A DNA stretch of 64,000 nt from Rosettibacter primus (lineage in GTDB: Bacteria > Bacteroidota > Ignavibacteria > Ignavibacteriales > Melioribacteraceae). The position numbers were made by a program, and so were the translations under genes. This document shows, in pieces, positions 34,689 through 43,219 of the stretch (position 1 is the stretch's first letter; the number at the start of each line of letters is the position of its first letter). The notes below the pieces were generated by a model. It saw only the letters and a list, made by a program, of their open reading frames with translations, was not told the origin of the DNA and ran no database searches. The DNA is taken from positions 248,001-312,000 of the forward strand of contig NZ_JAYKGK010000003.1 in the NCBI RefSeq assembly GCF_036860675.1, read 5' to 3'.

Positions 34689-36059
34689 CTACTTAATTTC
34701 TATATTATATTTCTTTATTAAACGATACAAAGTTGCTCTCCCAATTTTTAATTTTCTTGCTGCTTCAACCATATTTCTACCTGTTGCTTTGATAGCATGT
34801 CGAATGGCAAGTTCTTCTAATTTTTCAATTGGTATTATTGGAGAATCATCTGAAAAGAGAGCAGTTTTAGAATCTACAGCTATTGTTTGAGAAGTAATAG
34901 AAGGGGGTAACACATCAACATCAATATAATCTCCATCAGTAAGAATCATACATCTTTCGAGAGTATTTTCAAGTTCACGAACATTTCCAGGCCAGTTATA
35001 ATCATACATAAGTTTAAGGGCATTTTTTGTTACACCTTTAATGTTTTTACCGTGTTTTTCATTTAATTGTTTAATGAAGTGGTCTATTAAAACAACTATA
35101 TCTGCTTTTCTTTCTCTTAATGGTGGAATATAAATAGGAAAAGAACTTAATCTATAATACAAATCTTCTCGGAAAAGTTTTTTATCAACACACTCTTTTA
35201 AATCTCTATTTGTTGCAGAGATAATTCTTACATCAGTTTTAATTACTTCATTACCTCCAACTCTTTCAAATTCTTTTTGCTGAATAACGCGAAGTATTTT
35301 TGCTTGAAGAGACATTTCCATTTCACCAATTTCATCAAGAAATATTGTGCCGCCATTTGCCAATTCAAACTTACCTATTTTTCTTTGATGGGCTCCGGTA
35401 AACGAACCTTTTTCATGACCAAATAATTCGCTTTCTAAGAGTTCTCTTGGTATTGATGCACAATTAACTACAACAAATGGAGCATTTTTTCTTTTTCCAT
35501 TATAATGAATTGCTCTTGCAATTAATTCTTTTCCAGTTCCGCTTTCTCCTTGAATTAATACTGTTATATCATTATCAAGAACCTTCGAAACCATTTTAAA
35601 GGCTTCCTGCATTTTTTTATCTGCAGAAACAATGTTATCGAAGCTGTATTCTTTTTGAATATTTTCTTTCAGCTTTTTCAACTCTCGTTCGAGGTCATAA
35701 TTTTTAATTGCATTTCGGATTGCAGATTCAAGTTTATTTTTGTCAATCGGTTTAGGAAAATAATCGAAAGCCCCAAGTCTAATTGATTCAATTGCAACTT
35801 CAATACTTCCCTGTGCAGAAAGCATAATTACGGGCAACTGTGGATTTTGCTGTTTTATTTTTATCAGCAACTCATTACCATTAATATCCGGCAGCATAAT
35901 GTCAAGCAAAATCAAATCTGGTTCTTCAGATAGAGCATCAATCACACCAGCGCCGGAAAGAAATGTTTTAACTTTGTAACCCCATTGGTTTTTACACCAA
36001 TGTGTAAGCATTTTTAATATTGATTCTTCATCATCAACTATAAAAATTAATTTTTCCAA
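34689..36059 (-). CDS. Sigma-54-dependent response regulator (NtrC family)
   Basis: 456 residues: receiver (1-120, phospho-Asp in LILLDIMLPDING), AAA+ domain with Walker A GESGTGKE, sigma-54 contact loop GSFTGA (Ser variant of GAFTGA), Walker B GGTIFLDEIGEM, and a C-terminal Fis-type helix-turn-helix (MVEAARKLKIGRATLYRLIK). It activates RNA polymerase-sigma54 after phosphorylation, most likely by the histidine kinase encoded 15 bp upstream. The start is TTG 36059 after GAGGGTGA; the receiver begins at once, so no later start would work. The target promoters are unknown. Confidence 0.95.
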   Translation of the reverse strand: MEKLIFIVDDEESILKMLTHWCKNQWGYKVKTFLSGAGVIDALSEEPDLILLDIMLPDINGNELLIKIKQQNPQLPVIMLSAQGSIEVAIESIRLGAFDYFPKPIDKNKLESAIRNAIKNYDLERELKKLKENIQKEYSFDNIVSADKKMQEAFKMVSKVLDNDITVLIQGESGTGKELIARAIHYNGKRKNAPFVVVNCASIPRELLESELFGHEKGSFTGAHQRKIGKFELANGGTIFLDEIGEMEMSLQAKILRVIQQKEFERVGGNEVIKTDVRIISATNRDLKECVDKKLFREDLYYRLSSFPIYIPPLRERKADIVVLIDHFIKQLNEKHGKNIKGVTKNALKLMYDYNWPGNVRELENTLERCMILTDGDYIDVDVLPPSITSQTIAVDSKTALFSDDSPIIPIEKLEELAIRHAIKATGRNMVEAARKLKIGRATLYRLIKKYNIEIK

Positions 36060-36074
36060 TTCACCCTCTTAAAT

Positions 36075-37970
36075 TTATTTGGGTAATCTAATAATAAATG
36101 TTGTTCCTTTGTTTTCTTCGCTTTTTACTCTGATAATACCTTTATGCAAATCGACTATTTGTTTTACCACTGCAAGACCCATTCCTGCTCCAGAGACTGG
36201 TGCATTTGGTCTGTATATTTTACTAAATTTTTGAAACAACTTCGGAATTTCTTTCTCAGGAATTCCTATGCCTGTATCGCTAATTGTAAATTCCATTTCT
36301 TTATCATAATCATTTATCATCAAAGAAATTCTTCCGCCGTTTGGTGTATACTTAATTGCATTTGAAATAAGATTACTTAATGCCTGTTTTATTCTTTTTT
36401 TATCAGCATAAATTTTTATTTCTTTTTCTGGATACTCTTTTGACAAAACAATTTCTTTCTTTTTAATATCCTCAGAAAATTCTGCAGCGGTTTCATCCAC
36501 AAGTTTCTTAATTTCAAATTCTTCTTTCTTTAATTCCTCTTCGCCAGATTCTAGTTTTGAAAAATCAAGAACATCATTAATAATTTTAGCCAACCTTCTT
36601 CCTTCGCTCAAAATTATTTCGCTAAATTCTTTTATTGTTTCGCGAGGTAAATCTTCATCTGTTGCAATGGTTTCTGCAAAACCTACAACTGAAGCAAGCG
36701 GTGTTCTTAATTCGTGTGAAATATTTGATATGAACTCACTTTTAAGTTTGCTTAATTCTTCAAGCAGACTAATCTTTTGACGGGCTCTTTCTCTTTCAAT
36801 TGATATTATTCTGTTAGCTTCTATGAGTTTAGCATTTAAATCACGAATTTTCTGTTCATCAATTTTTCTATTTGTAATATTTCTTCCAATTCCAATCATG
36901 CCAGAAACTTCGCCGTCAACTATCATTGGTTTTGAATGAACTTCAAATGTAATTCTTTTATCAAATCTGTCAACAAATGGTGCTTCAAAAACAACTTTTT
37001 CTTGTGTTGTCAAAATTTTTGAAAAAGCTTCGGCAATTTTAGGTTCATCTTCTTTGTCGATAAAATCCAGAAAGTGCTTTCCAATCATCTCTTCGGGTTT
37101 ATAACCAAGTGTATTTGCACCATTTTTATTCACCATATTAAAATAGCCAAATCCATTTAATATAAAAATCAAATCGTCTGCTGTATCTATCAGCATTCTA
37201 AATTTTTCTTCCGAGTTTTCAAGTTTAAGTCTCGTAATCTTTTCTTCTGTTGTATCGAGAATTATTCCCACAATTCTAATAACTTTACCACCTCTTAATA
37301 TTGGAACACCAGAATGTTTAACCCAGTGTTCTTTTCCAAATCTATCTTTCATTTTATATTCAACGATAGATGGTTCTCCAGCTCTTAATTTTTCAATAAA
37401 CTTTTTAAATGTTCCAAAATGTTCTTTTGCTATTGTTCGAAGAATTAAGAATTTATTTTCATAAATTTCTTCGGGAGTAAAACCGAATAATTGTCTTACT
37501 GCCTCTGTAATAAAATAATATTCACTACCGTCTGCACTTGTTGAATAAAGAACTGCCTGAATGCTACCAATTGATTCTTTTAATAATTGTTCAATCCCGA
37601 TTTCTTTTGTTGCATCTGTAAATAAGGAGATTACATAAGATTCGTCATTTTTTTCGGGAATAAACAATGAATTAACAATAAAAAATTTTTCTGATAAATT
37701 TTTATCAATATACTTTAATCTAAAAAATGGGATGCTTTTTTCTTCCTTTGCTGCTTTAATGAAAGGTAATTCTTGAGTTGATAACAGATTGTTATTTGTA
37801 TCATAAAATTTTTCTTTATCCCAAAAGTCTATATTAAAATTTTCTGGATTATCGAACAGATTTTTTAATTTACTATTTGATACAATTTGTTTTGCTTTGG
37901 GGTAATTAATTAATACAGGCACATCAATTTCTTCAAGTATTTCTAAAATATTTATCGAGTTATTAATCAT
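36075..37970 (-). CDS. Multi-PAS sensor histidine kinase
   Basis: 631 residues, no membrane segment. Three PAS regions (about 5-120 degenerate, 135-255 and 262-375, the latter two ending DTTEEK and NITNRK) are followed by a coiled coil, HisKA with FISNISHELRTPLAS carrying the phospho-His, and HATPase_c (NLISNAIKYT, DTGIGIP, GAGMGLAVV). First gene of the operon kinase, sigma-54 regulator, STAS, receiver-phosphatase, with gaps of only 8-15 bp. It plausibly phosphorylates both receivers of the operon. The cytosolic signal is unknown. Confidence 0.93.
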   Translation of the reverse strand: MINNSINILEILEEIDVPVLINYPKAKQIVSNSKLKNLFDNPENFNIDFWDKEKFYDTNNNLLSTQELPFIKAAKEEKSIPFFRLKYIDKNLSEKFFIVNSLFIPEKNDESYVISLFTDATKEIGIEQLLKESIGSIQAVLYSTSADGSEYYFITEAVRQLFGFTPEEIYENKFLILRTIAKEHFGTFKKFIEKLRAGEPSIVEYKMKDRFGKEHWVKHSGVPILRGGKVIRIVGIILDTTEEKITRLKLENSEEKFRMLIDTADDLIFILNGFGYFNMVNKNGANTLGYKPEEMIGKHFLDFIDKEDEPKIAEAFSKILTTQEKVVFEAPFVDRFDKRITFEVHSKPMIVDGEVSGMIGIGRNITNRKIDEQKIRDLNAKLIEANRIISIERERARQKISLLEELSKLKSEFISNISHELRTPLASVVGFAETIATDEDLPRETIKEFSEIILSEGRRLAKIINDVLDFSKLESGEEELKKEEFEIKKLVDETAAEFSEDIKKKEIVLSKEYPEKEIKIYADKKRIKQALSNLISNAIKYTPNGGRISLMINDYDKEMEFTISDTGIGIPEKEIPKLFQKFSKIYRPNAPVSGAGMGLAVVKQIVDLHKGIIRVKSEENKGTTFIIRLPK

Positions 37971-38027
37971 TTATAAAAATATCTATAAATTTTATTCTAA
38001 AATAATAAATTCATTTAAGTAAACATA

Positions 38028-39149
38028 CTAAGATTTATTTCTCCACTTATGAAAAAAAACAAAATACAACAAACATATAAACGATGCAAAGAACCAGTAG
38101 CCGAATCTTTTATCAAAATCTACAAGCATTGCACCTAAAATTGGTCCGGCTATAGTTCCAGCTCCATACATCATTATAAAATAACCATTTGCCTGTGCCA
38201 TAAATTTTTTTTCTACTTTTTCAATAGTATATCTTAGACCAACTGTATAGATAGCTGGAACTATTCCACCAATTAGAAAGAATACACCAATCAGGAAAAT
38301 AAAATTAGTATTAATTGATGGAAGCATCATAAGTGCACATAATAAAAGTGAAATTAACAACAACAGACTACGTCTATTATATTTATCACTTATAAACCCA
38401 ATTAGGTAAAGCAATAATATACCACCTGTTACAAATGATGCAATAAAATATGAGACCTGATTTACATCAAATAAATTTCTTAATCCAAACATCGGAATTA
38501 CAACAATAATTGATGATTCAAAAAAGCCATACAAAGCAGAAGATATTATACTTAACAAAGGCATTTTTGCGAAAGACATTTTTTCTACTTCTTTTTCCAA
38601 ATACACATTCTCAATTTCTTCAAACGCCATTACCTGAAGTATGAACACTACAAACATTATCGTAGAACCAATAACAAAAGGAAGCCATGAAGCAATTTTA
38701 ATTGTCCATATTAAAATGGTTCCGGCAGCAATACCAATTGATAAAATTACTGCATAAAGATTTATATTTTTTCCTCTGTTGCTTTCATCACTGTAATAAT
38801 TAATTATAAATTCTGTTGAAACAAAAATCATTGTACCACCAATTCCCATCAAGAATTTAATTCCATATAATAAAGGATATACATACCAGAAAACATGTAG
38901 CAGTGCACCTAATGACCATATCAACAAACCCAATCCTAAGATTTTCTTAACATTAAATTTATCTATTAATATTCCAGCCAATGGCGAGAATAATACAACA
39001 CTCAAATAATTTACCATTGTAATGCTTCCAGTAATAAATGCAGGAGCTTTATTATGCTCAAGAAGCATTACTGTAACAGGAGTAACCAGACCAAATCCAA
39101 TTCCTCCTATACCAATCCCAATTAAAGCAATATAAAAATTTTTATGCAT
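38028..39149 (-). CDS. Major facilitator superfamily transporter
   Basis: 373 residues with about 12 hydrophobic spans; a short MFS protein with the loop 2-3 motif in the form GILIDKFNVKK. The overall shape (IALIGIGIGGIGFGLVTPVT..) is that of drug or sugar efflux-type MFS members (DHA1-like), but there is no substrate signature. Located 57 bp upstream of the kinase operon on the same strand and divergent from the U32 peptidase gene. Confidence 0.85.
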   Translation of the reverse strand: MHKNFYIALIGIGIGGIGFGLVTPVTVMLLEHNKAPAFITGSITMVNYLSVVLFSPLAGILIDKFNVKKILGLGLLIWSLGALLHVFWYVYPLLYGIKFLMGIGGTMIFVSTEFIINYYSDESNRGKNINLYAVILSIGIAAGTILIWTIKIASWLPFVIGSTIMFVVFILQVMAFEEIENVYLEKEVEKMSFAKMPLLSIISSALYGFFESSIIVVIPMFGLRNLFDVNQVSYFIASFVTGGILLLYLIGFISDKYNRRSLLLLISLLLCALMMLPSINTNFIFLIGVFFLIGGIVPAIYTVGLRYTIEKVEKKFMAQANGYFIMMYGAGTIAGPILGAMLVDFDKRFGYWFFASFICLLYFVFFHKWRNKS

Positions 39150-39205
39150 GATTATTTCACAAGCAGATTATTTGTTAAATAAATAGATTTACAATGTCTT
39201 TTAAT

Positions 39206-39213
39206 TACATTTG
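39206..39213 (+). promoter_or_regulatory. -7 promoter box for the U32 gene
   Basis: TACATTTG (TAnnTTTG) only 6 nt before ATG 39220, predicting a leaderless or near-leaderless mRNA. No TTTG at the -33 spacing; GATTTA lies there. Confidence 0.4.
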
Positions 39214-39219
39214 AATATA

Positions 39220-40443
39220 ATGGAAGCAAAATATAAAAATAAACCTGAACTTTTAGCTCCTGCCGGGGACTGGAGTATGCTTAATGCAGCAATTAAAGCA
39301 GGGGCAAATGCAATTTATTTTGGTGTTGAAAGCCTGAATATGCGGGCAATGGCAAAAAACTTCGAACTGAAGGATTTAAAAGAAATTTCTAAAATATGTC
39401 GAAAAAATGAAATTAAATCTCATCTTACATTAAATACTATAATTTTCGAAAATGAACTTGACGAATTAGATAGAATTATTCTTGCTGCCAAAGAAAACGG
39501 AATTGATATGATAATTGGTTGGGATTTATCAGTTCTCCAAAAGTGTAAAGAATATGATATGCCATTTTGCGTAAGCACACAAGCATCAATTTCAAATTCC
39601 GAAGCCGCTAAATTCTATAAAAATCTCGGAGCAAAAAGAATTGTACTTGCAAGAGAATGCACACTTGATAAAATCATAGAAATCAAAAATAAAGTAGATA
39701 TTGAAATCGAAACCTTTATACATGGAGCTATGTGTATAGCTGTAAGCGGCAGATGTTTTATGAGTCACGAAGTATTTAATAAAAGTGCTAATAGAGGAGA
39801 ATGCCTTCAGCCCTGCAGAAGGGAATATGAAATTTATGATAAAGATGAAAAATTTAGTTTACTAATAGGTGATGGTTATGTTCTTTCTCCAAAAGATTTA
39901 TGCACAATTGATTTTATCGATAAATTAATTGAAGCAAAAATTGATGCCTTCAAAATTGAAGGGAGAAAAAGGAGTCCTGAATATATTTACAAAGTTACAT
40001 CAGTGTATAGAAATGCTATAGATTTATATTTCGAAAACAAATTAACAGATGAAATTAAATTAAAATTAACAGAAGAGCTGTCAAAAGTTTATAACCGTGG
40101 ATTTTCAAAAGGATTTTATTTTGGAACTCCGGGAATTGAAAGTTATGCAAACGCATACGGAAGCATTGCAACCACAAGAAAAATTTATATTGGCAAAGTT
40201 TTGAACTATTACAAGAAAAATAAAATTGCTTATGTGAAAATAGAAGCTAATGATTTAATTGTTGGTGATGCAATCTACATTATTGGAAATACTACTGGAA
40301 TAGTTGAATTAAAAATAGAAGAAATGATGCAAGAAGAAAATAAAATCATCAAAGCCGAAAAGGGATTTGATATTACTTTCCCTTGTAAAGAACTTGTAAG
40401 AGAAAACGACAAGGTTTATAAAATCATTTCCACTCAAGCTTAG
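39220..40443 (+). CDS. U32 family peptidase / hydroxylation-type protein
   Basis: 407 residues from ATG 39220; a TTG at 39211 is in frame but lies within the predicted -7 box. The N-terminus KPELLAPAGDW.ML is the U32 hallmark. The signature ETFIHGAMCIAVSGRCFMSHEV..NRGECLQPCRR with four cysteines is the peptidase U32 motif, probably an iron-sulphur site. Members include collagenase-like proteases and the tRNA/ubiquinone hydroxylation proteins TrhP/UbiU/UbiV; length and motif fit the TrhP (YegQ/YrrO)-like tRNA hydroxylation group as well. The 3' end overlaps a convergent STAS gene by 20 bp. Confidence 0.88.
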   Translation: MEAKYKNKPELLAPAGDWSMLNAAIKAGANAIYFGVESLNMRAMAKNFELKDLKEISKICRKNEIKSHLTLNTIIFENELDELDRIILAAKENGIDMIIGWDLSVLQKCKEYDMPFCVSTQASISNSEAAKFYKNLGAKRIVLARECTLDKIIEIKNKVDIEIETFIHGAMCIAVSGRCFMSHEVFNKSANRGECLQPCRREYEIYDKDEKFSLLIGDGYVLSPKDLCTIDFIDKLIEAKIDAFKIEGRKRSPEYIYKVTSVYRNAIDLYFENKLTDEIKLKLTEELSKVYNRGFSKGFYFGTPGIESYANAYGSIATTRKIYIGKVLNYYKKNKIAYVKIEANDLIVGDAIYIIGNTTGIVELKIEEMMQEENKIIKAEKGFDITFPCKELVRENDKVYKIISTQA

Positions 40444-40795
40444 GTTTTGAATTTATTACACCAAAACTCGATAAAGCTTCATCAAGGGTTGAGAAAACTT
40501 TAAATACTTTATCCATTCGTGTTACCATAAAAACAAGCGAGGGAACATCTTTATTGTAAACCAATCTCAAATCTCCTCCCAAAGAATTAACTTTTTTCAA
40601 CTGGGAAACTAAAGCACCTAAGAATGTTGAATCGATATATTCACATAAAGTAAGGTCGATAATAATTTTATTTGTTCCTTCATTTATAACTTCTGCAACA
40701 AATTCTTTGAATTTTACAGCTTTTGTTAAAGTAGCTCTCGTTAAATAAACATGAACTACTGCAACATCTTTATATTTTTCAGTTTTAAATTCCAT
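40424..40795 (-). CDS. STAS-domain protein, second anti-anti-sigma-type paralogue
   Basis: 123 residues, one STAS domain. YIDSTFLGALVSQLKKV..LGGDLRLV closely parallels the STAS protein at 34336-34680, including the Ser of the DST loop. Monocistronic. It may share the same SpoIIE-type phosphatase (33172-34320) or a distant kinase. Convergent with the U32 gene with a 20-bp 3' overlap. Confidence 0.9.
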   Translation of the reverse strand: MEFKTEKYKDVAVVHVYLTRATLTKAVKFKEFVAEVINEGTNKIIIDLTLCEYIDSTFLGALVSQLKKVNSLGGDLRLVYNKDVPSLVFMVTRMDKVFKVFSTLDEALSSFGVINSKPKLEWK

Positions 40796-40894
40796 TGGTG
40801 AACAAAATTTTTTCTAAACTTAATATATGAATATTCATTTTGTTATGAAAATTTTTATGTAATATTTTAGCTCAGTTTGTTTTAAAAATAAAAA

Positions 40895-40931
40895 AGGCGA
40901 AGGATACTGAAACTTAAACTCACCTTCGCCT
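40895..40931 (-). terminator. Rho-independent terminator, minus strand
   Basis: AGGCGAAGG (40895-40903) pairs perfectly with CCTTCGCCT (40923-40931) around a 19-base loop; the minus-strand tail is a U-run (AAAAATAAAAA on the plus strand before 40895). It ends the transcript of the 48.2-41.1 kb operon, or a small RNA, about 160 nt past the last stop. The 292-bp gap 40796-41087 otherwise shows only a 25-codon minus frame that I do not call a gene. Confidence 0.85.
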
Positions 40932-41087
40932 CTTAAGGACGGAGCTTGTTTGTGTGTGTATAAGCAATGCACAATTTAAGTGCCATTAATCAAACTGAAT
41001 TTTTTAAATATTTCACAGCATTCTAATTTCTTTTGTGCGAATTTTTTTCGTATCATAGGAAAATTATTCGGTCAGTATTTGTGGAAA

Positions 41088-41900
41088 TCAAAATGGAATT
41101 CTAATACTCAACTGAATTTCATTTCTCATCATCATAAATGAATTAGACTCTGATTTTATAGTTTCATTCATGAAAATTTCATCATCATTAAAAAACAATA
41201 AATCAAGTTGACTATAAACCCACAGAGCAATGTAAGAGATTAATAAAATGTTTCTTGTTTTGTATGATTTGTTGTATAAATCATATTTCTGTTGAATCAA
41301 TAAATTATCAACTTCATTCAAATAATCATTTTCTTTTTTATTTGTATCGTAGATATAATAAACTGCACTGGCAAGATTAATTAAAGAAAGAACTCCAAGA
41401 ATTGAGCCCTTTGTTTTTAGACCACAGTAAAATTGTCCCGAACCAGGCAGAAAAACATTTCTTATCAAAGAATTTCTTACAAGTGAATAGTCAAAAGATT
41501 TTTGCATTGAAAATATTTGTGTGCTATCCTGTGAAGGAGTTTCTGATTTTAATGTATTAATAAAATCAACTTTTACCTGATTAAAAAGAGCAATGAGTTT
41601 TGGAGATATTTTTGAAGGGTCAGCATTATAATCGTTTTTTATCTTCAATATTTCTTTGAAGCTTTCTTTTGTTGAATCTTCAAAGCCAAGTGAATAAAAA
41701 GATACTGCTCTCATTAAATAAATGTCAATTAAAAGTGTATCGGGCAAAGATTTTTCTTTTAACAACACATTTGAATATTTTATAACATTTTCATACTCAA
41801 AAGAATCATATTCTCTTTTGACTTTCTCAAATGAGATTTCCTGAGCAAAAATATTTAATGAAAATAAAAACAATAAAAAGAAAAAATTTTTTTTAGTCAT
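41088..41900 (-). CDS. Signal-peptide protein with TPR-like and DUF5683-like membrane region
   Basis: 270 residues. N-terminal signal (1-19, ..LNIFAQ); residues 20-125 are helical and repeat-like (EYENVIKYSNVLLKE..LRMRAVSFYSLG style), suggestive of TPR. A C-terminal part with two hydrophobic segments (about 160-190 and 213-235) starts with FLPGSGQFYCGLKTKGSI. That PGSGQ.Y.G...KG pattern is the hallmark of DUF5683-like small membrane domains of Bacteroidota. Last gene of the kinase operon; its ATG overlaps the Kelch gene stop (ATGA). Probably at the envelope, function unknown. Confidence 0.78.
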   Translation of the reverse strand: MTKKNFFFLLFLFSLNIFAQEISFEKVKREYDSFEYENVIKYSNVLLKEKSLPDTLLIDIYLMRAVSFYSLGFEDSTKESFKEILKIKNDYNADPSKISPKLIALFNQVKVDFINTLKSETPSQDSTQIFSMQKSFDYSLVRNSLIRNVFLPGSGQFYCGLKTKGSILGVLSLINLASAVYYIYDTNKKENDYLNEVDNLLIQQKYDLYNKSYKTRNILLISYIALWVYSQLDLLFFNDDEIFMNETIKSESNSFMMMRNEIQLSIRIPF

Positions 41901-43186
41901 TTGAGAAGAACCATTTTTCTGGTTTGAATAAGAATATCAGTTTTCAAACATACAAAATAAACTCCTGCCGGAACTTCCTTACCATATTTATCTTTCCCAT
42001 TCCATTCAACAGAATATCTTCCAGCATGAAGATTTCCCTGTTTCAATGTTATTACGTGCTGACCAAGTAAAGAATAAATATCAAGCGAAACCGATGAATA
42101 TCTTGATAATTCAAACGAAATTGTTGTATTTGGATTAAAAGGATTGGGATAGTTTTGAAATAATGCATCTGTTTTTGGCAGATTATTTTCTTCTTCATTA
42201 TCAGATTTAGTTGTTAGTGTTACAAGTTTTTCAAGGTATGGAACAATATTTCCATTTTCGTCTCTTCCACCAAAAACAACAATTGTATTTCCATAATTAA
42301 TTGCCATTGGATTTCTTCTTGCATATTTAAGCGGGGGAAATGAATAAATAAGAACTTTTCCATCACTCAAAAAGTCTATTGCTTCAACTGATTTGAGAGC
42401 TTTATCTGTTTCATTAAAACCACCAATAATAAAACCTCTTTTTAATACAGGGTTATAAATTGCAACTCCTCCAGCTCGGGGAGTTGAAAGTTTTTGCGTG
42501 AGTTCTTCAATTTTATTTTTACTAATATCAAATTTATTAATAGAAGAAAGCGCACCGTTTAAAATTCCACCAAAAATATAAATATTATTATCAAGAAGAA
42601 TACTCATCTGCTGCTTTGGTTGATTTTGACTTGTTGTTCCGTAAGTAAAATTTATTTTTTTGTTTATTAAATCATACCCAATAATATAAGGAAGTTCATG
42701 AACTCCGCTGGGAATGGGTTCACCACCTATGATATACAATAAATTATTTTTAATATATCCAGTAGAAAATGCTCTTGCAAAATTATCCTGAGTATCAAAA
42801 ACAACAGGGTTTGATGGAATTAATTTATAATTCCATGATTCCATTACATTTTTTTCTTGAGCAAATTCACTCACACCGCCAAAATAAAGAATTTGCGATT
42901 GCCAGATATTTGCTACAAACAAATATCTTGGCTGACTCATTTTACCCACAATTTTCCATTCACCTGAAAGAATATTGTATTCCTGAATCCAATCAACAAT
43001 TTCTTTAGAAGAATTTTCTCCGCCAAGCACATAAAATTTATTGCTAACTGTGTCATAGACTACCTGACCTCCTGAAACAGGAAATTTCATATCCCAGCCG
43101 GTTACTACCTGCCATTCATAATTCTGTGCAAGTACAGGCAGGGCAAATAATATCAGCATCATAAAAATTTTTCTTCTCATACTCAC
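41897..43186 (-). CDS. Secreted Kelch-repeat protein with T9SS sorting domain
   Basis: 429 residues. Signal 1-20 (..FALPVLAQ), then five or six Kelch-type blades (about 25-340; motifs KFYVLGGENSS, ILYFGGVSE, LLYIIGGEP, NIYIFGGILNG, GFIIGGFNE, TIVVFGGRDENG) predicting a beta-propeller. The C-terminal ~85 residues begin LFQNYPNPFNPNTTIS and end GVYFVCLKTDILIQTRKMVLLK-like, a T9SS sorting tail. It lies 33 bp after the kinase gene and overlaps the next gene by 4 bp. Likely a surface binding protein; the ligand is unknown. Confidence 0.88.
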   Translation of the reverse strand: MSMRRKIFMMLILFALPVLAQNYEWQVVTGWDMKFPVSGGQVVYDTVSNKFYVLGGENSSKEIVDWIQEYNILSGEWKIVGKMSQPRYLFVANIWQSQILYFGGVSEFAQEKNVMESWNYKLIPSNPVVFDTQDNFARAFSTGYIKNNLLYIIGGEPIPSGVHELPYIIGYDLINKKINFTYGTTSQNQPKQQMSILLDNNIYIFGGILNGALSSINKFDISKNKIEELTQKLSTPRAGGVAIYNPVLKRGFIIGGFNETDKALKSVEAIDFLSDGKVLIYSFPPLKYARRNPMAINYGNTIVVFGGRDENGNIVPYLEKLVTLTTKSDNEEENNLPKTDALFQNYPNPFNPNTTISFELSRYSSVSLDIYSLLGQHVITLKQGNLHAGRYSVEWNGKDKYGKEVPAGVYFVCLKTDILIQTRKMVLLK

Positions 43187-43219
43187 CTCTTTCTTATGTA
43201 TAGAACAAGTTCTATACCA

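Noticed and set aside
41006..41062. Short minus-strand ORF (about 25 codons) between the kinase operon and its terminator
   Set aside because: Too short, basic and without ribosome site; chance frames of this size are frequent at this composition.
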